Of a stretch of DNA of 8,020 nucleotides, positions 6,299 through 8,020 are shown one piece after another. Origin of the DNA: Deltaproteobacteria bacterium (GTDB lineage: Bacteria; Desulfobacterota; Binatia; UBA9968). Each line of letters starts with the position of its first letter. The first letter of the stretch is position 1. Under the pieces are notes generated by a model. That model was given only the letters and a program-made list of their open reading frames with translations, was not told where the DNA came from and did no database searches. A program made the position numbers and the translations under genes. The stretch lies in the NCBI GenBank assembly GCA_023250495.1, contig JAHFAP010000146.1:1-8020 (forward strand), given 5' to 3'.

Positions 6299-6306
6299 AA
6301 CGGTTA
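6299..6306. repeat. Right target-site duplication of the MITE
   Basis: AACGGTTA, identical to 6155-6162. Removing one copy plus the element restores a continuous pre-insertion site reading AAGAAACGGTTAGAGC. Confidence 0.85.
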
Positions 6307-6325
6307 GAGCAACACAAGCTTGCTT

Positions 6326-7357
6326 TTATGGAAGGCTTGCTCGCCGTGCCAGCTCATCATCGATCACGCGGACGAAGCTCTCCAGCGGCTGGGCCCCAGA
6401 GATCATCCGTCCATTGATAAAAAAAGCCGGGGTGCCGGTCACTCCCGCGCGGGTCCCCTCCTCTATGTCCTTCTGCACCGCGGCCTGGTATTTACCGCTG
6501 TTGAAGCACTGATCGAAAGCCTGAAGGTCCAACCCAACCTCTTTCGCATACGTCTTTAGATTTGCCGGGTTAACCGGCGCATTTTCGTAGAGCTTGTCGT
6601 GATAGACCCAGAACTTCCCCTGCTCATTGGCGCAGCGGGCCGCCTCATGTGCCTTGCGCGCCTGAGGATGGAGTTGGTCGATGGGAAAATCAAGATGGAC
6701 CAGCTTTACCTTATCGCCATACTTGGAGAGCAGCTCCGCGAATGTTGACTGCACCTGCTTGCAGAAAGGACAATGGAAATCTTCAAACTTGACGATGGTC
6801 ACAGGCGCTTTCTCAGCTCCTTTGAAAGGAGCCCCGCCCACGGTCACCTGAGCCCGGAAAACGGGCGGGGGCTTTAGGTACATCATCACCTTGGCCTGGG
6901 AGCGCAACGACTGCAGGAAGGTCTCGCGTCGGGCCGCCAGCTTCTGATTTTGAAGGTGGGCTCTGATCTGATCGCGGACTGTTGTCTCTTCTCCTTTGAT
7001 TTGTGCCTTGTTCGCCTGATAGAAGCGCTCGATTTCCTGCTCAGTCACAAGACCGACCTTGGAGGTGACTTCGGCGTCGAGCAGCGCCTGGACCGAAATA
7101 CCCCGCTTCGCCGCATCCCGAGCGAGAAGCTTCTCATTGATCAGCGCGTCGACCTTCTGGTGCTTCATGGTGTAGAGCTGTTCCTGGAGCTTCATGAGCG
7201 GCGCGCCAAGTGCTTTCTCGACCTCTTCGGCCGTGATCGCCACTCCATCAACTTCCGCCAGAGGCTCACTCGCCGCAGATACGTGCCGAGGAATTAAAGT
7301 AAAGCTGCCTGTTAAAAGTAAGAGGGTCACGATCGTGCGGAATATGCGGCGGTACAT
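6326..7357 (-). CDS. SurA_N-like / DsbA-like thioredoxin-fold fusion, exported disulfide oxidoreductase
   Basis: A 343-residue exported protein. Residues 1-28 form a signal peptide (MYRRIFR, then a hydrophobic stretch, with a cleavage site near VSA-AS). Residues about 33-165 resemble the SurA/peptidyl-prolyl isomerase N-terminal chaperone domain: EVDGVAITAEEVEKAL, a long helical part with LINEKLLARDAAKRGIS, VTEQEIERFYQ, and a closing ...YLKPPP segment. No parvulin domain follows. Instead residues about 170-340 form a DsbA-like thioredoxin fold (Thioredoxin_4 type) with FEDFHCPFC, active-site C196-P-F-C199, and the cis-proline loop GTPAFF (P310). Two further cysteines, C242 and C284, could form a structural pair. 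The expected role is making or shuffling disulfides in periplasmic clients, with the N-terminal part binding them. The start at 7357 has AGGAG at 7369-7373, 11 nt upstream. No DsbB or VKOR partner is visible. The family call is firm; oxidase versus isomerase activity is not decided by sequence. Confidence 0.93.
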   Translation of the reverse strand: MYRRIFRTIVTLLLLTGSFTLIPRHVSAASEPLAEVDGVAITAEEVEKALGAPLMKLQEQLYTMKHQKVDALINEKLLARDAAKRGISVQALLDAEVTSKVGLVTEQEIERFYQANKAQIKGEETTVRDQIRAHLQNQKLAARRETFLQSLRSQAKVMMYLKPPPVFRAQVTVGGAPFKGAEKAPVTIVKFEDFHCPFCKQVQSTFAELLSKYGDKVKLVHLDFPIDQLHPQARKAHEAARCANEQGKFWVYHDKLYENAPVNPANLKTYAKEVGLDLQAFDQCFNSGKYQAAVQKDIEEGTRAGVTGTPAFFINGRMISGAQPLESFVRVIDDELARRASLP

Positions 7358-7368
7358 GAGGTGTGGAA

Positions 7369-7373
7369 CTCCT
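7369..7373 (-). promoter_or_regulatory. Ribosome binding site of the DsbA-like gene
   Basis: AGGAG on the minus strand, 11 nt before the ATG at 7357. It supports this start, which also gives a well-formed signal peptide. No clear promoter is visible between it and the terminator at 7405-7445. Confidence 0.6.
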
Positions 7374-7404
7374 TTTTCACTACAATTTACTGCAACAAGG
7401 TGCG

Positions 7405-7445
7405 AAAAGAAAGGACCGACAGAGCGGGTTTCCCCGCTCTGTCGG
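7405..7445 (-). terminator. Rho-independent terminator of the Cys-rich protein gene
   Basis: Read on the minus strand, a perfect 13-bp stem (7433-7445 with 7416-7428) closes a GAAA tetraloop and is followed by TCCTTTCTTTT. It begins 28 bp after the TAG stop of the Cys-rich gene (7474-7476) and lies upstream of the DsbA-like gene on the same strand. The two genes are therefore probably separate transcripts, or joined only by read-through. Confidence 0.9.
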
Positions 7446-7473
7446 ATTAGAGGCTCACGGATATGTTAGGTCC

Positions 7474-8020
7474 CTACGGACAGGTGAAGACACCGGGACT
7501 TGTCACGCTACCGCAGTCGATAACGTTTCCGCACTGGTCAAACTCAAGGTTGATGTTGCTCAGCGCAACGTTTAGATCGCTCGCGCTGCAGCCGCAGGAG
7601 TTAACCTGTCCCGCGAGCAGTTGATTGGCGCAGGCCTGCACTTGGGTCACGGTCAGCCCAGCCGCGCAGTTGGGGTAACTGAACGCCTGGCAGATATCGT
7701 CACCGGTGCCGAGCACCTTGTCATTTCCGGACCGCTTCGTGCACACCAGCGTCCCGGCGGCGGGGAGCGTGAAGCCCCCGAACCCGCTGGCCGTGAAGGT
7801 GCCGCTGCCACCGAAAGGAGGGCTACACGCGGACAGGAAGCTGTTGAGTGAGCAAGCCATCGTCTGGCCCGCGAGGACGCCAGCGCCCTCTCCTTTGGTT
7901 CCACCCGTGGTCTTGTTGAGATCGGGGATGGCGCTAGGCGTGGCATAGTGAGTGTCAGCGCCTACCAATGACGCTTTGAACTTATTCGCCGTCCCGCCAG
8001 TCGGCAGATAAGCGATCAGA
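7474..8020 (-). CDS. Cysteine-rich protein of unknown function (5' end outside the window)
   Basis: I do not recognise this family. The frame is open from the right edge of the window to the TAG at 7474-7476, giving 181 visible C-terminal residues. A TTG at 7966-7968 lies inside the frame, but coding-like sequence (LIAYLPTGGTANKFKASLVGAD) continues upstream of it, so the real start is off the window. The visible part is rich in Gly, Ala, Ser, Thr and Asn, with 11 cysteines spread through it. Examples are MACS, SACS, VCTK, DICQ, NCAAG, QACAN, SCGC and the final FTCP. Such composition is typical of extracytoplasmic, disulfide-stabilised proteins, which is an inference because the N-terminus is not seen. 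There is no membrane segment in the visible part. An Asp/Asn/Gly-rich turn (NDKVLGTGDD) could bind metal, but this is weak. A strong terminator follows, and downstream on the same strand is a DsbA-like oxidoreductase that could oxidise such a protein. Confidence 0.75.
   Translation of the reverse strand, partial: LIAYLPTGGTANKFKASLVGADTHYATPSAIPDLNKTTGGTKGEGAGVLAGQTMACSLNSFLSACSPPFGGSGTFTASGFGGFTLPAAGTLVCTKRSGNDKVLGTGDDICQAFSYPNCAAGLTVTQVQACANQLLAGQVNSCGCSASDLNVALSNINLEFDQCGNVIDCGSVTSPGVFTCP

Noticed and set aside
5683..6417. 244-codon plus-strand open frame across the HEAT gene start, the gap and the MITE
   Set aside because: It is antisense to clear coding sequence on the left, crosses the MITE (giving repeat-derived strings), and ends inside the dsbA-like gene. 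No domain is recognisable.
7433..7445. Terminator hairpin as part of a second mobile element
   Set aside because: A perfect stem with a GAAA loop followed by a T-rich tract on the minus strand just after a stop codon is fully explained as an intrinsic terminator. There is no flanking duplication.

Overview
The window carries six protein-coding genes (two cut by the window edges) and one small non-autonomous mobile element. The base composition is moderately GC-rich. The proteins include a periplasmic DsbA-type oxidoreductase with a signal peptide and SurA-like N-terminus, a CHASE2-class III cyclase, and an HD-GYP/REC/GGDEF protein. Together they suggest a Gram-negative, environmental, deltaproteobacteria-like or related deep-branching bacterium. 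This is an inference from domain content; no rRNA or other taxonomic marker is present.

Layout. At the left edge is the N-terminal two thirds of queC (minus strand, 7-deazaguanine/queuosine biosynthesis). Divergent from it, behind a good extended -10 box, is a 546-residue protein with domain order HD-GYP, receiver, GGDEF. This one polypeptide combines a likely c-di-GMP phosphodiesterase module with a likely c-di-GMP cyclase module. After a 186-bp gap with two TTGACA hexamers, and on the same strand, comes a membrane-anchored CHASE2-class III adenylate/guanylate cyclase. Its stop codon lies only 9 bases from the stop of a convergent minus-strand gene for a TPR plus HEAT-repeat protein with 13 consecutive 31-residue repeats.

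Between that gene and the next is about 400 bp of non-coding DNA. It holds a 136-bp MITE-like element with perfect 17-bp terminal inverted repeats and a perfect 8-bp target-site duplication. Then follow a minus-strand SurA_N-like/DsbA-like fusion protein, a strong rho-independent terminator, and the 3' part of a cysteine-rich protein gene of unknown function that runs off the right edge.

How the genes relate. The left half is a nucleotide second-messenger neighbourhood, with c-di-GMP turnover next to a cNMP cyclase that has an extracytoplasmic sensor. The HEAT protein could be a scaffold, but nothing in the sequence ties it to the signalling genes. The right half pairs a likely periplasmic disulfide oxidoreductase with a Cys-rich, possibly exported protein, though a terminator separates them. 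I see no defence system, CRISPR array, tRNA or rRNA. The most notable structure is the mobile element, because its target duplication and terminal repeats are both intact.
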